Origin: Xanthomonas cissicola
Lineage (GTDB): Bacteria; Pseudomonadota; Gammaproteobacteria; Xanthomonadales; Xanthomonadaceae
DNA length: 64,000 bases
Assembly (NCBI RefSeq): GCF_008801575.1
Contig: NZ_VZPL01000001.1
Span: 62,001 to 126,000 of the forward strand
Direction of reading: 5' to 3'
The notes beneath the pieces were generated by a model, which saw only the letters and a list, made by a program, of their open reading frames with translations, was not told where the DNA came from and did not search any database. Made by a program: the position numbers and the translations under genes. Shown piece after piece: positions 1-9,121 of the stretch (the stretch's first letter is position 1; every line of letters begins with the position of its first letter).

Positions 1-361
1 GCGATGGCAGATAACGACGAAGGCCTGCCGCACGCGGTATTGGATCACCGCTTGGACCACTATGTTGCTTGCTCGGCAGCCGGAACGCGCAACGTGGTGT
101 CGACAGTGCAGCGCGCGACGCGTACGCGCTTGCGGCGTGTTTAGCGACGTTGCAGAGGCCTGGCATGGCTGGCATCGTTCGCGCACACCGCCAACGCGTT
201 CGCCGCGGGCCGACATCGCAGACGCCTACGTCAGTTGTGTGTGAGAACAGGACCGGCAGTTTGCCGCCACGATGCAGCGTGCTGCCCTGGAGCGGCAGCC
301 AACGTCTCGCCTGCAGACCGGCGATCCGGCGACAGGCGCGCCGGATTGGCTCGGTTGCGTT
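1..361. other. left-edge region without a recognisable gene
   Basis: No coding sequence here can be supported. A frame on the plus strand is open from the window edge to a stop at 142-144 (47 codons), so the last part of an upstream gene could lie here, but the translation shows no motif I recognise. The remainder precedes the stop codon of the leftward SGNH hydrolase gene and shows no obvious hairpin followed by a T run. Confidence 0.4.
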
Positions 362-1063
362 CTAGCGTTGTTCCAATACCGGTGCCACGACCTTGCGCCA
401 GATCGCGTACCCATCGGCCGTCATATGCAGCCTGTCGGCGCGGAACAGTTCCGCGCGCGGCTTGCCGCTGGCATCGAGCATCGGGGTGTAGATGTCCACG
501 AAGTCCACGCGCGGCAGCGGGGCTAGCGCGTCCTTGATCAGGCGGTTGGCCTTGATCACGGCCGGCAGCAGTTGCGCGCGCGACGGGCTGGGCTTGATCG
601 ACAGATAGCTGATGCGTGCCTCGGGCAGGTCGCGGCGTACACGTGCCACGAATGCCAGCACGTCATCGCGCACCTGTTCGGGCGTGCGGCCGCTGTTGAG
701 GTCGTTGTCGCCGGCGTACAGCACCACCTGGCGTGGCGCGTATGGAATCACGATGCGGTCCGCGTACCAGGTGCTGTCGCGCACTTCCGAGCCGCCGAAA
801 CCGCGATTGATCACCGGCTTGCCCGGGAAATCCTGTGCCAATGTCTCCCAGAACCGGATCGATGAGCTGCCGACGAACACGATGCCGTGCTTGGGCGGCG
901 GCTGACGCGCGTCGCTTTCGGCGAAGCGTTGCATGTCTTCTTCCCAAGCGGCATTGGAGACCTGCGCCGGCACCGCCGGAGCGGTGTGCAGGGCGTCGGC
1001 GTACACATGGCCGGACAGGAGGGCGAGGGCGCACAGCATGCTGCGCAGGCGATGGATGGTCAT
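362..1063 (-). CDS. secreted SGNH/GDSL-family hydrolase
   Basis: Predicted exported esterase or lipase-like hydrolase of 233 residues. The ATG at 1063 is chosen because it gives a typical signal peptide (basic start, hydrophobic ALALLSG stretch, cleavage near residue 23); the longer open frame upstream has no such start. SGNH hallmarks are present: VGSSSIR carries the block I serine, GDND is the block III Asn region, and DRLHM near the C-terminus supplies the block V Asp and His. The family cleaves ester bonds in lipids, polysaccharide acetyl groups or other esters; the substrate cannot be told from sequence. It diverges from the diacylglycerol kinase gene. Confidence 0.8.
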   Translation of the reverse strand: MTIHRLRSMLCALALLSGHVYADALHTAPAVPAQVSNAAWEEDMQRFAESDARQPPPKHGIVFVGSSSIRFWETLAQDFPGKPVINRGFGGSEVRDSTWYADRIVIPYAPRQVVLYAGDNDLNSGRTPEQVRDDVLAFVARVRRDLPEARISYLSIKPSPSRAQLLPAVIKANRLIKDALAPLPRVDFVDIYTPMLDASGKPRAELFRADRLHMTADGYAIWRKVVAPVLEQR

Positions 1064-1244
1064 GCAGGAACCTTCAAAGTGAAGCGGGCTGCCATGGTGC
1101 GCCAGGCTGGAAGCTGAGGGCAAACCTGCGCGCAGCTGGCGGGGCGGGTCGCCACGGTGCAAGATTCGCACTTTCCCCAGCAGCGACCATGCCATGCGTT
1201 CGACTTGTTCCCTTCTTCGCCCATGCGGCAGGACGCGCTGACGC

Positions 1245-1625
1245 ATGGCCGATCAATTGGGGCACGTCCCGCGCGGCCCGCGTCGCATGCTCAAGGCGGC
1301 GATCTGGTCATGGCAGGGATTGCGCGCGGCGTGGCTGCACGAATCTTCGTTCCGCCTGGAGGTCTGTCTGGCGGCGGTGCTGGTACCGCTCGGTCTGTGG
1401 CTCGGGCAGTCGGGACTCGAGCGCATCGCGCTGATTGCACCGCTGTTGATCGTGCTGGCTGCCGAACTGCTGAACTCGGCCATTGAGGCCGTGATCGAAC
1501 GCTACGGCCCGGAACACCACGTATTGGCCGGGCGTGCCAAGGACATGGGCTCGGCTGCGGTATTCGTGTTGCTGATCAATGTGCTGCTCTGCTGGGGATT
1601 GATCCTGCTGCCGCGGCTGTGGTGA
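1245..1625 (+). CDS. dgkA: diacylglycerol kinase
   Basis: Small integral inner-membrane kinase (126 residues) that phosphorylates diacylglycerol to phosphatidic acid, recycling the diacylglycerol released when membrane-derived oligosaccharides are made. The family signature AELLNSAIEAVIE lies near residues 72-84, with the catalytic Glu and Asn/Glu metal ligands, and is flanked by three predicted membrane helices. Length matches the prokaryotic DgkA family (about 120). The start has an AGGA about 12 bases upstream. An internal Met at residue 15 is a possible alternative start, since the first 14 residues are not typical of the family. Confidence 0.92.
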   Translation: MADQLGHVPRGPRRMLKAAIWSWQGLRAAWLHESSFRLEVCLAAVLVPLGLWLGQSGLERIALIAPLLIVLAAELLNSAIEAVIERYGPEHHVLAGRAKDMGSAAVFVLLINVLLCWGLILLPRLW

Positions 1626-1721
1626 CGCACGATGGGCAGGGCGAACCGCTCAGGGGCGTGTGCATGCGGGCTTGACTTGGCACGTGGCATGCTCGGTCTC
1701 TCTTCCAACGGAATCGCCTGC

Positions 1722-2360
1722 ATGCCTGTCCTGATTCGCGCCCTGGTGTTGCTGATCCTGACCGCGTCGCTGTCCGGTTGCGGCTATAACGCGATCCAGC
1801 AGAAGGAAGAGGGCGTCAAGGCCGGTTGGTCGGAGGTGCTCAATCAGTATCAGCGTCGCGCCGATCTGATTCCCAACCTGGTACGCACCGTGCAGGGCTA
1901 TGCCCAGCAGGAACGTCAGGTCCTGACCGAAGTAACCAATGCGCGCGCGCGCGTCGGCCAGATCCAGGTCAACGCCGATGACGAAGCATCGTTGAAGCAG
2001 TTCCAGCAGGCGCAAGGCGAGCTGGGTAGCGCGCTGTCGCGGTTGTTGGTGGTCAGCGAAAACTATCCGCAGCTCAAGTCGGACCAGTCGTTCCGCGATC
2101 TGCAGGTGCAGCTGGAAGGCACCGAAAACCGTATCACCGTGGCGCGTGGCCGCTATATCCAGACCGTGCAGGACTACAACACCTACATCCGCTCGTTTCC
2201 GCAGGTGATCACGGCCAAGATCTTCGGATACCAGCCCAAGCCCAATTTCAGCGTGGAAAACGAAGCGCAGATCTCGCGCGCTCCGCAGGTGGATTTCGGC
2301 ACGCAGCAGGCGCCACAGCAGACGCCGCAGCAACAGCCCGCGCCGCAGCCTGCGCAGTAA
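1722..2360 (+). CDS. lemA: LemA family lipoprotein
   Basis: LemA-family protein of 212 residues. The ATG at 1722 gives a lipoprotein signal with lipobox LSGC (Cys20), so the mature protein should be lipid-anchored. The body is alpha-helical with the family pattern around VLNQYQRRADLIPNLV and VTNARARV, and ends in a Gln/Pro-rich tail. LemA proteins commonly sit next to TPM-domain genes, as here (two follow downstream). Function is poorly known; envelope or stress-related roles are suggested for the family. The open frame extends 30 codons further upstream, but that part lacks a signal sequence and is likely not translated. Confidence 0.88.
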   Translation: MPVLIRALVLLILTASLSGCGYNAIQQKEEGVKAGWSEVLNQYQRRADLIPNLVRTVQGYAQQERQVLTEVTNARARVGQIQVNADDEASLKQFQQAQGELGSALSRLLVVSENYPQLKSDQSFRDLQVQLEGTENRITVARGRYIQTVQDYNTYIRSFPQVITAKIFGYQPKPNFSVENEAQISRAPQVDFGTQQAPQQTPQQQPAPQPAQ

Positions 2361-2697
2361 TCAGCGGCTGTGCGTGCCTGTGCAGTCGCCGCTAGCAAGC
2401 GCAGCACGCGCTGTCGAAGTACGCACAGGCACGCATCAAGGCAACGCATGCCAAGCGGCACATCAGCACGAATCTGCGGACCAAACCAACAGAACGTTTG
2501 AGGCGAGAGCTAGCCGCTCTGCCATCGGGGGGAGAGGTTGGGTGAGGGGACGGTGCCAGTCCTCGCAATCGTCCCGACTACCCGTGGCTTCGCTTCGGAC
2601 GGACCCCCTCTCTGTAAGAGGCACTGTCACGCAGGGAGAGGGCTTGGCAAAACCCAGCGTTGATCGACGATCGGCGCGCATCACCTAGGAGTTGGCA
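2361..2697. other. structured intergenic region between lemA and the first TPM gene
   Basis: This 337-base gap has no supported gene. It holds a perfect 13-bp inverted repeat (2371-2383 with 2423-2435) right after the lemA stop, and a second imperfect inverted pair (2605-2614 with 2632-2642) resembling degenerate G-rich/C-rich dispersed repeats of Xanthomonas intergenic DNA. At 2511-2520 there is a 10-base match to the terminal repeat of the palindromic element described at 52070, possibly a solo end. The TPM gene ribosome binding site (GGAG at 2688-2691) closes the region. Confidence 0.5.
2371..2435. repeat. 13-bp perfect inverted repeat after lemA
   Basis: Arms 2371-2383 and 2423-2435 are exact reverse complements (TGCGTGCCTGTGC and its complement) separated by 39 bases. 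The position, 10 bases after the lemA stop codon, suits an mRNA 3'-end structure or attenuator, but there is no T run, so it is not a standard intrinsic terminator. Confidence 0.55.
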
Positions 2698-3588
2698 ATG
2701 CGGCGAATGGCTTTGCGAGTGCTGTGGATGATGGCGTTGCTGCTGCTGCCGGCGTCGTTGCTGGCGCAGGAGTTGGCTGCCATCCCGCCGCTGCGTTCGC
2801 CGGTGGTCGACGTCACCGGCACTCTGGATGCGGGGCAGATCCAGCAACTCGAGCAACAGGCGCTGGCCTTGCAGCAGCGCAAGGGCGCGCAGCTGCAGAT
2901 CTTGATCGTGCCGACCACGCAGCCGGAAGCGATCGAGCAATACACCCAGCGCGTGTTCGACCAATGGAAGATCGGCCGCAAGGGCGTGGACGACGGCGTG
3001 CTGCTGCTGGTGGCCAAGGACGACCGTCGCGTCCGCATCCAGCCGGGTTACGGCCTGGAAGGCGCCATTCCGGACATCACCGCCAACCGCATCATCCAGG
3101 AGTATCTGGCGCCGCGCTTCCGTGAGGGCGATTACGCTGGCGGCATCGCGGCGGCGACCGCAACCCTGGCCGGCCTGATCGAAGGCGAGGCCCTGCCGGC
3201 GCCGGTCAGCGGGCATGCCGAGGGCGGCAACGGCACGGGCGGCGGTGGCTGGATCATGGCGCTGTTCATCGGCTTGGTGGTGGCCATGGTGGCGCGCGGC
3301 ATCCTGGGCGCGCTACCGCGCCCGCTGCGCGCCGTGCTGACCGGCGTTGCCGCCGGCGGTGCCGCATTGCTATTGACGTCGTTGCTGTTCGCCAGCGCGG
3401 GTGCGGCGGTGATCGGCTTGCTGGCGGGCCTATCCTCCGGCTCACCGGGCCGCTTTGTCGGCGGCGGCTGGGGCGGTGGCGGCTTCGGTGGATTTGGCGG
3501 CGGCGGCCGTGGCGGTTTCGGCGGCGGTGGTGGCTGGGGCGGTGGCGGCGGGTCATCAGGAGGCGGTGGCGCCTCGGGGAGCTGGTAA
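2698..3588 (+). CDS. TPM-domain protein with glycine-rich C-terminus
   Basis: YgcG-like protein of 296 residues: signal peptide (residues 1-24, ending SLLAQ), a TPM domain (about 40-165) containing the family patterns QWKIGRKGVDDGVLLLV and RIQPGYGLEGAIPD, two or three hydrophobic segments (about 183-250), and a tail of almost pure Gly with Trp, Phe and Ser. TPM domains are linked to membrane protein quality control and photosystem repair in other organisms; the bacterial role is unclear. ATG 2698 is preferred because GGAG lies 7 bases upstream; an in-frame TTG at 2692 overlaps that site. It is followed by a second TPM gene whose ATG overlaps its stop codon. Confidence 0.82.
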   Translation: MRRMALRVLWMMALLLLPASLLAQELAAIPPLRSPVVDVTGTLDAGQIQQLEQQALALQQRKGAQLQILIVPTTQPEAIEQYTQRVFDQWKIGRKGVDDGVLLLVAKDDRRVRIQPGYGLEGAIPDITANRIIQEYLAPRFREGDYAGGIAAATATLAGLIEGEALPAPVSGHAEGGNGTGGGGWIMALFIGLVVAMVARGILGALPRPLRAVLTGVAAGGAALLLTSLLFASAGAAVIGLLAGLSSGSPGRFVGGGWGGGGFGGFGGGGRGGFGGGGGWGGGGGSSGGGGASGSW

Positions 3589-4079
3589 TGCGGTGGCTCA
3601 GGCATCTCTTCGCGCCCTCGGCGCAGCGCACATTTCCAGCCGCATGCATGGACGCCATTGCAGCGGCGGTGACGGCCAGCGAGCGCTCGCACACCGGCCA
3701 GATCATGGTCGCGGTCGAGGCCGACCTGCCACTGGAGGCGTTGTGGCGCGGGCACAGCGCGCGCCAGCGCGCCGAGCAGGCCTTCGCCCAGCTGCGGACC
3801 TGGGATACCGAAGCCAACAACGGGGTGCTGATTTACCTGCTGCTGGCCGACCACGCCATCGAGGTGGTGGCGGATCGCGGCCTGCGCAGCCGGGTGCCGG
3901 AAGCGCGTTGGGCAGAAGTGTGCCGGCGCATGCAGCAGTTCCTGCGCGAAGGCCAGCACGAAGCGGCTGTCCTGGCCGGCATCGAGGCGGCGACCGAGCT
4001 GTTGGCCGAACATTTCCCGGCCACCGACGGCGCGCAGCATGAAGACGAGCTACCTGACCGGCCGCGGATTTTAGGCTGA
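3588..4079 (+). CDS. TPM-domain protein
   Basis: 163-residue soluble protein with a single TPM domain and no signal peptide or Gly-rich tail. Recognisable segments are AAVTASERSHTGQIMVAVEADL, RAEQAFAQLRTWDTEANNGVLIYLLL and IEVVADRGLRSRV, which parallel the N-terminal domain of the preceding gene. Its ATG overlaps the stop of that gene by one base, so the two are translationally coupled. LemA, a membrane TPM protein and a short TPM protein in a row form a recurrent three-gene module in proteobacteria. Function is unknown; a role at the inner face of the membrane with its partner is an inference. Confidence 0.8.
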   Translation: MRWLRHLFAPSAQRTFPAACMDAIAAAVTASERSHTGQIMVAVEADLPLEALWRGHSARQRAEQAFAQLRTWDTEANNGVLIYLLLADHAIEVVADRGLRSRVPEARWAEVCRRMQQFLREGQHEAAVLAGIEAATELLAEHFPATDGAQHEDELPDRPRILG

Positions 4080-4132
4080 GCGCGTGCGAGGTGTCAGAAT
4101 AGCGGCCTCGCTCTACGTGATACGCGGTCCGC

Positions 4133-5023
4133 ATGATCTATCTGCACGCCATCGACCCCATCGCCTTCTCGCTCGGCCCGGTGCAGGTGCACTGGTACGG
4201 CTTGATGTACTTGGCGGCGTTTTTCTCGGCCTGGGCCCTGGGCCGTTCGCGCATCCTGCGCGGTCGCTTGCCCGGGGTAGACATGGATGGTTTTTCCGAC
4301 CTGCTGTTCTACGGCATGCTCGGCGTGGTGTTGGGTGGGCGCATCGGCTACATGCTGTTCTATGCGTTCGAGACCTTCCTGGCCAATCCGCTGATCCTGT
4401 TCAAGGTCTGGGAAGGCGGCATGAGCTTCCACGGCGGCCTGCTTGGCGTGTTGATCGCTTGTTGGTTGTGGGCGCGCAAGCACCGGTTGCACTTCTTCGA
4501 TGTGATGGACTTTGTCGCCCCGCTGGTGCCGCTGGGTCTTGGTTTCGGGAGGCTCGGCAATTTCGTCGGCGGCGAATTGTGGGGAAAATTCACCCAGGCC
4601 GGCTGGGGCGTGATCTTTCCGCATGCGCCGGAACTGGCCGACCGGTTGCCCGCGCAGATCCAGGCGCAGTACGCCGCCGGCGCGTTGAACCAGTTCGCAC
4701 GCCACCCCTCGCAGCTCTATGAAGCTGCGCTGGAAGGGGTCGTGATGTTCGTGGTGTTGTGGACGTTCTCGATGAAGCCGCGCGCACGGTATGCGGTCTC
4801 CGGCCTGTTCGCATTGCTGTATGGCGTGTTCCGTTTCATCGTCGAATTCGTGCGCGTACCCGACGCACCGATCGGCTACCTGGCCTTCAATTGGCTGACG
4901 ATGGGCCAGATTCTGAGCCTGCCGTTGGTTGCGGTTGGCCTGGTGCTGCTGGCGATGTCGCGCCGCGCGCCGGTGTTGCAGCCGGTGCTGCCGGTGCCCG
5001 CGGGCGTGGAGGCTGCCAAGTGA
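4133..5023 (+). CDS. lgt: prolipoprotein diacylglyceryl transferase
   Basis: Inner-membrane enzyme (296 residues) that moves diacylglycerol from phosphatidylglycerol to the lipobox cysteine of prolipoproteins, the first step of lipoprotein maturation. Family marks seen: HWYGLMYL near the start, [16 protein letters not shown] (His essential in the family), [14 protein letters not shown] (Lgt signature Arg/Asn/Gly), RHPSQLYEA and FRFIVEFVR. Seven hydrophobic segments fit the known topology. The stop codon TGA overlaps the GTG start of thyA (5020), the usual lgt-thyA arrangement. Confidence 0.96.
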   Translation: MIYLHAIDPIAFSLGPVQVHWYGLMYLAAFFSAWALGRSRILRGRLPGVDMDGFSDLLFYGMLGVVLGGRIGYMLFYAFETFLANPLILFKVWEGGMSFHGGLLGVLIACWLWARKHRLHFFDVMDFVAPLVPLGLGFGRLGNFVGGELWGKFTQAGWGVIFPHAPELADRLPAQIQAQYAAGALNQFARHPSQLYEAALEGVVMFVVLWTFSMKPRARYAVSGLFALLYGVFRFIVEFVRVPDAPIGYLAFNWLTMGQILSLPLVAVGLVLLAMSRRAPVLQPVLPVPAGVEAAK

Positions 5024-5814
5024 AGCCGTACCTGGAGTTGTTGCAGCACGTGCTGGACCACGGCGCAGAGAAGTCCGATCGCACCGGTACCGGCACGCGC
5101 AGCGTGTTCGGCTGGCAGATGCGCTTCGATCTCAACGACGGCTTTCCGTTGGTGACCACCAAGAAGCTGCACCTGCGCTCGATCATCCATGAGTTGCTGT
5201 GGTTCCTGAAGGGCGACACCAATATCGGCTACCTCAGCGACCATCAGGTGCGCATCTGGGACGAATGGGCCGACGACAACGGCGATCTCGGTCCGGTGTA
5301 CGGCAAGCAGTGGCGGCGCTGGACCGGCCCGGACGGTGTCGAGATCGACCAGATGCAGTGGCTGGTGGATGAGATCAAGCGCAATCCGGATTCGCGTCGT
5401 CTGGTGATCAGCGCCTGGAATGTCGGCGAGCTGCCGCAGATGGCGCTGATGCCTTGCCACAGCCTTTTCCAGTTCTACGTGGTGAACGGCAAGCTCAGTT
5501 GCCAGCTCTATCAGCGCAGCGGCGATATCTTTCTGGGCGTGCCGTTCAATATCGCCAGCTATGCGCTGCTGACGCACATGGTGGCCCAGGCCACCGGCCT
5601 GGGCGTTGGCGATTTCGTGCACACGCTGGGCGATGCGCACCTGTATTCCAATCACTTCGAGCAGGCACGCGAGCAGCTGACGCGCACACCGCGTGCGCTG
5701 CCCAGCTTGCGTCTGAATCCCGAGGTCACCGACCTGTTCGCGTTCCGCTTCGAAGACATCGCCATCGAAGGCTACGACCCGCATCCGGCGATCAAGGCGC
5801 CGGTGGCGGTGTGA
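5020..5814 (+). CDS. thyA: thymidylate synthase
   Basis: Converts dUMP and methylene-tetrahydrofolate to dTMP and dihydrofolate. 264 residues, the standard ThyA length. The start is the GTG at 5020, overlapping the lgt stop; translation begins [12 protein letters not shown] as in homologues, and the longer open frame upstream is shadow. Seen motifs: RTGTGT (phosphate-binding Arg), the catalytic Cys in [28 protein letters not shown] (dUMP-binding) and DLHLYSNH-like GDAHLYSNH. folA, which regenerates tetrahydrofolate, lies two genes downstream, so dTMP synthesis and folate recycling are co-located. Confidence 0.97.
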
Positions 5815-5867
5815 CGAGCGAGTTGCGGCATGGTCCGCTGGTATCCACTTGAGACGGCAGCACTGTG

Positions 5868-6155
5868 ATGGCCAAGCATTCGATCAAGGCACGGGAAAAA
5901 CTGGCTGATTCGCTGATGGCAATGCAGGCCAGCCTGTTGGTGAATCTCACGAGCATCCTGCTCATCGCACCGATCGGCTTTTTCGGTATTGCCTTGTACA
6001 AGGGTGAATCCCTGCAGCTGACGAACGTCTTCGGCGGCCAGTCTTCGGCGGCGCTGGCGGTGATTGGCGTGTTGTACCTTGCGGCTTTCTGCCTTGGAAT
6101 GATGGGCCGGCACGCGGCGATGAAAATCTACGACACGCTGTATCCGGACCGATGA
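5868..6155 (+). CDS. small membrane protein of unknown function
   Basis: 95 residues with a basic N-terminus (KHSIKAREK) and two predicted membrane helices (about 24-45 and 60-82), ending MKIYDTLYPDR. No family recognised. ATG 5868 is preceded immediately by an in-frame GTG (5865). The last bases overlap the folA start (ATG 6152), so it is probably co-transcribed with thyA and folA. Codon use looks like that of its neighbours, supporting a real gene. Confidence 0.68.
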   Translation: MAKHSIKAREKLADSLMAMQASLLVNLTSILLIAPIGFFGIALYKGESLQLTNVFGGQSSAALAVIGVLYLAAFCLGMMGRHAAMKIYDTLYPDR

Positions 6156-6646
6156 AACTGACCCTGATCGTCGCCTTCGACCGCAACAACGCCATCGGTC
6201 GCGACAACGACCTGCCGTGGAAATTGCCGGACGATCTCAAACGCTTCAAGGCGCTGACGCTGGGCAAGCCGATCCTGATGGGGCGCAAGACGGCGCAATC
6301 GCTGGGGCGTGCGTTGCCGGAGCGATTGAACCTGGTGCTGACGCGTTCGGGGCAGGTGCCGTTCGAGGGCATGCATGCGGTGGCATCGGTGGAACAGGCG
6401 ATCGAGCGCGCTGCGCAGGATGGCGCGCAGGAGCTGTGCGTGATCGGCGGCGGCGAGGTGTATCGGCTGACCATGCAACGTGCCGATCTGCTGGCGGTGA
6501 CCGAAGTAGACACGGTAGTGGATGACGCCGATACGCATTTCCCGCCGATCGACCCTGCGCTGTGGGAGGCCGTGCAGCGCGAATCGCACGCGGCCGATGC
6601 CCGGCATGCGTTCGCATTCGACTATGTGGACTATCGGCGGCGTTGA
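6152..6646 (+). CDS. folA: dihydrofolate reductase
   Basis: NADPH-dependent reduction of dihydrofolate to tetrahydrofolate; the trimethoprim target. 164 residues. Characteristic segments: LIVAFDRNNAIGRDNDLPWKLPDDLKRF (substrate Asp, Met20-type loop, DLPW), LMGRKTAQSLGRALPER (NADPH binding) and ELCVIGGGEVYRL (GGG cofactor loop). The ATG lies within the end of the preceding small membrane gene (overlap of four bases), indicating coupling. Confidence 0.96.
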   Translation: MKLTLIVAFDRNNAIGRDNDLPWKLPDDLKRFKALTLGKPILMGRKTAQSLGRALPERLNLVLTRSGQVPFEGMHAVASVEQAIERAAQDGAQELCVIGGGEVYRLTMQRADLLAVTEVDTVVDDADTHFPPIDPALWEAVQRESHAADARHAFAFDYVDYRRR

Positions 6647-6756
6647 CGCCTTTGCGTGAACGATCCAAGCGCGCTGCGTTTGCGGTGACCGCACCCTCGC
6701 AGCGCGCCGTGTGAGCCGGCTATGCGCAGCGTGGTCTCGCAAGCAGCCAGGCGTGA

Positions 6757-7830
6757 CTACCCCAGGCGTTTGTTCACCACCAGCTCGCCCAGTTCGATCA
6801 GCCGCGCACGCACGATGTTGCGGCTCAGTCCCAGTAGCGCGGCAGTCTTGACCTGGTTGTGGTGGCAGTGCCGATACGCGGCACGGAACAGTTGATCTTC
6901 CACTGTCGCATGCAGCGCGCCACCGGCGCTTTCGAACAGGCTGTCGAAGGCGCGTTCGAGCAGGGCCTGGCCGTCTTCGTGGGGGTCGCCGCCGGCCTGG
7001 CCTGGCAAGCGCAGTTGCGACAGACGGATGTCTTCGGCGCGCACCACGCCGTCGCGGTGGATCAGCAAGGTGTGGTGGATGACGTTCTCCAGCTCGCGGA
7101 TATTGCCTGGCCACGGGTACTCGACCAACAGGTGCTCGGCATCCGCGCTGATGGTCACGCGGCCGTGTCCCAGGCGCTGGCTGTAGATATCGACGAAGTG
7201 GCGGATCAGCGGCGGAATGTCGCCGGGACGTTCGCGCAGCGGCTTGAGCTCCACGCCCACCACGTTGAGGCGATAGAACAGGTCCTGGCGGAAATACCCA
7301 TGTTGGATGGCGTGGTCCAGCGGCACGTTGGTGGCGGCCAGTACGCGCACATCGATCGGCACGCTGCGGCGCGAGCCCAGTCGTACCACTTCGCGCTCCT
7401 GCAGTACGCGCAGCAGCTTGACCTGGATCGGCATCGGCAGGTCGCCGATTTCATCCAGAAACAAGGTGCCGCCGTTGGCCTCCTCGAACCAGCCGGCCTT
7501 GGCGCTCAGGGCGCCGGTGAACGCACCTTTCTCATGCCCGAACAGTTCGGCATCGACCAGCGACTCGCTGAAGGCGCCGCAGTTGACCGCCACGAACGGG
7601 TGGCGGGCCCGCGCGCTGCGATGATGGATGTGACGTGCGACCAGCTCTTTGCCGGTGCCGGATTCGCCGACGATCAGCACGCTGGCTTCGCTTGGCGCAA
7701 CCCGTTCGAGGTGCGTCAGCAATGCCTGGGAAGACGGGTCTTCGAACACGTGCGCGGTGGCGCGCACGGCGTTGCCGGTGAGCACGTGTTGCTGCGCTGC
7801 AGGCAGGGTGAGCAAGCGGACATCGGACAT
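6757..7830 (-). CDS. sfnR: sigma54-dependent transcriptional activator, SfnR type
   Basis: 357-residue enhancer-binding protein without a receiver or other long sensor domain: about 45 residues, then the AAA+ domain (Walker A GESGTGKE, the sigma54-contact loop GAFTGA in GHEKGAFTGAL, Walker B GGTLFLDEIGDLP), then a Fis-type helix-turn-helix (about residues 315-350, AALLGLSRNIVRARL). Lack of an N-terminal sensor matches SfnR, which activates dimethylsulfone and sulfonate genes in Pseudomonas. It is the last gene of the leftward ssu/sfn series, downstream of an SfnB-like gene, which supports the assignment. The ATG at 7830 is used because upstream sequence in the longer frame is not conserved-looking. 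Confidence 0.85.
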   Translation of the reverse strand: MSDVRLLTLPAAQQHVLTGNAVRATAHVFEDPSSQALLTHLERVAPSEASVLIVGESGTGKELVARHIHHRSARARHPFVAVNCGAFSESLVDAELFGHEKGAFTGALSAKAGWFEEANGGTLFLDEIGDLPMPIQVKLLRVLQEREVVRLGSRRSVPIDVRVLAATNVPLDHAIQHGYFRQDLFYRLNVVGVELKPLRERPGDIPPLIRHFVDIYSQRLGHGRVTISADAEHLLVEYPWPGNIRELENVIHHTLLIHRDGVVRAEDIRLSQLRLPGQAGGDPHEDGQALLERAFDSLFESAGGALHATVEDQLFRAAYRHCHHNQVKTAALLGLSRNIVRARLIELGELVVNKRLG

Positions 7831-7933
7831 GGGACGGGCTCGTGCGTGGGGGAGGAAGGGCGCGAGGCGGCGTCGGTTCAACACGGCGGGACGCGAGGTC
7901 CGAGTCGGAAATGCAGGTGACGCATCGTCGGGC

Positions 7934-9121
7934 TCAGGAATAGAAACTGGGAGTGGGTGGCTGGTGTCGCAGTGCCCATTCGCCGAGTTCGCGCAGCTTG
8001 TAATCGACCGGATCGTGCAGCGTCTGGGTGCGCAGGTTGCGCCAGTAGCGGTCCAGCCGCAGCGCTGCATGCGTGGCACGCGCGCCGGTGACCTCGAAGA
8101 GTTTGCTGCACACCTCCAGCCCGACGCGTGTGGTGGCGACCTTGGCGGCGGCCACCGCCAAGGCGACTTGCGCGCGCTCGTCGCGGCCGAGCGCATGCTC
8201 CTTGCGCCAGGCGGCGTCGAGCAATCCGGCAGCGCGGTCGGTCAGCAGCCGGGCGCTTTCCAGGCCCAGCCAGAATTCGCCGTAATGGGCCAGGATGTAG
8301 GGGTCTTCGCTGGCTTGTTCGACCCCGGAGCGGTGCCAGGGGCGGGCTTCGCCCAGGGTGTAGCTGCGCGCTTCCTCGAATGCGCCCTCGGCAATCCCCA
8401 GGAACAGATGCGCGAACAGCAACTGCGCGATCAAGGGGCGCAGACAGGCGAACGGAGTGCTCAACGGGCCGGGATCCAGCAATAGCTCGCTTTCTTCCAC
8501 GCGGACGCGCTCGAAGGTGGTGCTGCCGCTGTCGGTCTGGCGCTGGCCGATGTTGTCCCAATCGTGGCCGAGCGTGATGCCGCTGCGCGCGGTGGGAATC
8601 GCACCGATCAACAATTTGCCGCTGCGCTCGTCCAGGGCCGAGGCGATCAGCATTTGCGAATCGATGGCGCCGGAACAGAAACTCTTTCTGCCGGAAAATT
8701 CGCGCCAGCCTTCGCATTGCACGGCGACGGTGCGGGTATCCAGGGGGTTGAGCGCATTGCCCCAGAACCACTGCTTGCGCGCGGTCTGCTCCAGCCACGG
8801 CTGCCACTGCGCGGGCTGGCCAAACAGCCGCACGGTGGCGAGCATCAGATGATGGAAGCCGAACACATGCGCGATGGAGCTGTCGACCTTGGCGAAGGTG
8901 CGCACGACCTGCAGCACCTCGCTCCAGCTGGCGCCGAGGCCGCCGTACTGCACCGGAATGCTGAGCGCGAGCAGGCCGCTGGCGCGCAATGCATCGCGCT
9001 CGGCCTTGGGAGTGCCGCCGCGTGCATCGCGCTCGATCGCGGTGTCGGCGAACCCGGCAGCCAGGCGCTGGGCGGTCTGCAGCGGATTGAGCAGGGTCGG
9101 TTGCGGTTGGCGGCTGGTCAT
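7934..9121 (-). CDS. sfnB: SfnB-family acyl-CoA-dehydrogenase-like sulfur acquisition oxidoreductase
   Basis: 395-residue flavoprotein of the acyl-CoA dehydrogenase fold, in the branch with SfnB and DszC used for sulfur acquisition. Evidence: IPVQYGGLGASWSEV (N-terminal domain), FGFHHLMLATV, SGRKSFCSGA and DWDNIGQRQTDSGSTTFERV (the middle domain pattern typical of DszC/SfnB), and a C-terminal helical bundle ending near RTQTLHDPVDYKLRELGEW. It likely takes reduced flavin from SsuE to oxygenate a sulfur compound. A paralogue lies at 17360-18652 with the same domain pattern. A 124-base gap separates it from ssuB. Confidence 0.82.
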   Translation of the reverse strand: MTSRQPQPTLLNPLQTAQRLAAGFADTAIERDARGGTPKAERDALRASGLLALSIPVQYGGLGASWSEVLQVVRTFAKVDSSIAHVFGFHHLMLATVRLFGQPAQWQPWLEQTARKQWFWGNALNPLDTRTVAVQCEGWREFSGRKSFCSGAIDSQMLIASALDERSGKLLIGAIPTARSGITLGHDWDNIGQRQTDSGSTTFERVRVEESELLLDPGPLSTPFACLRPLIAQLLFAHLFLGIAEGAFEEARSYTLGEARPWHRSGVEQASEDPYILAHYGEFWLGLESARLLTDRAAGLLDAAWRKEHALGRDERAQVALAVAAAKVATTRVGLEVCSKLFEVTGARATHAALRLDRYWRNLRTQTLHDPVDYKLRELGEWALRHQPPTPSFYS

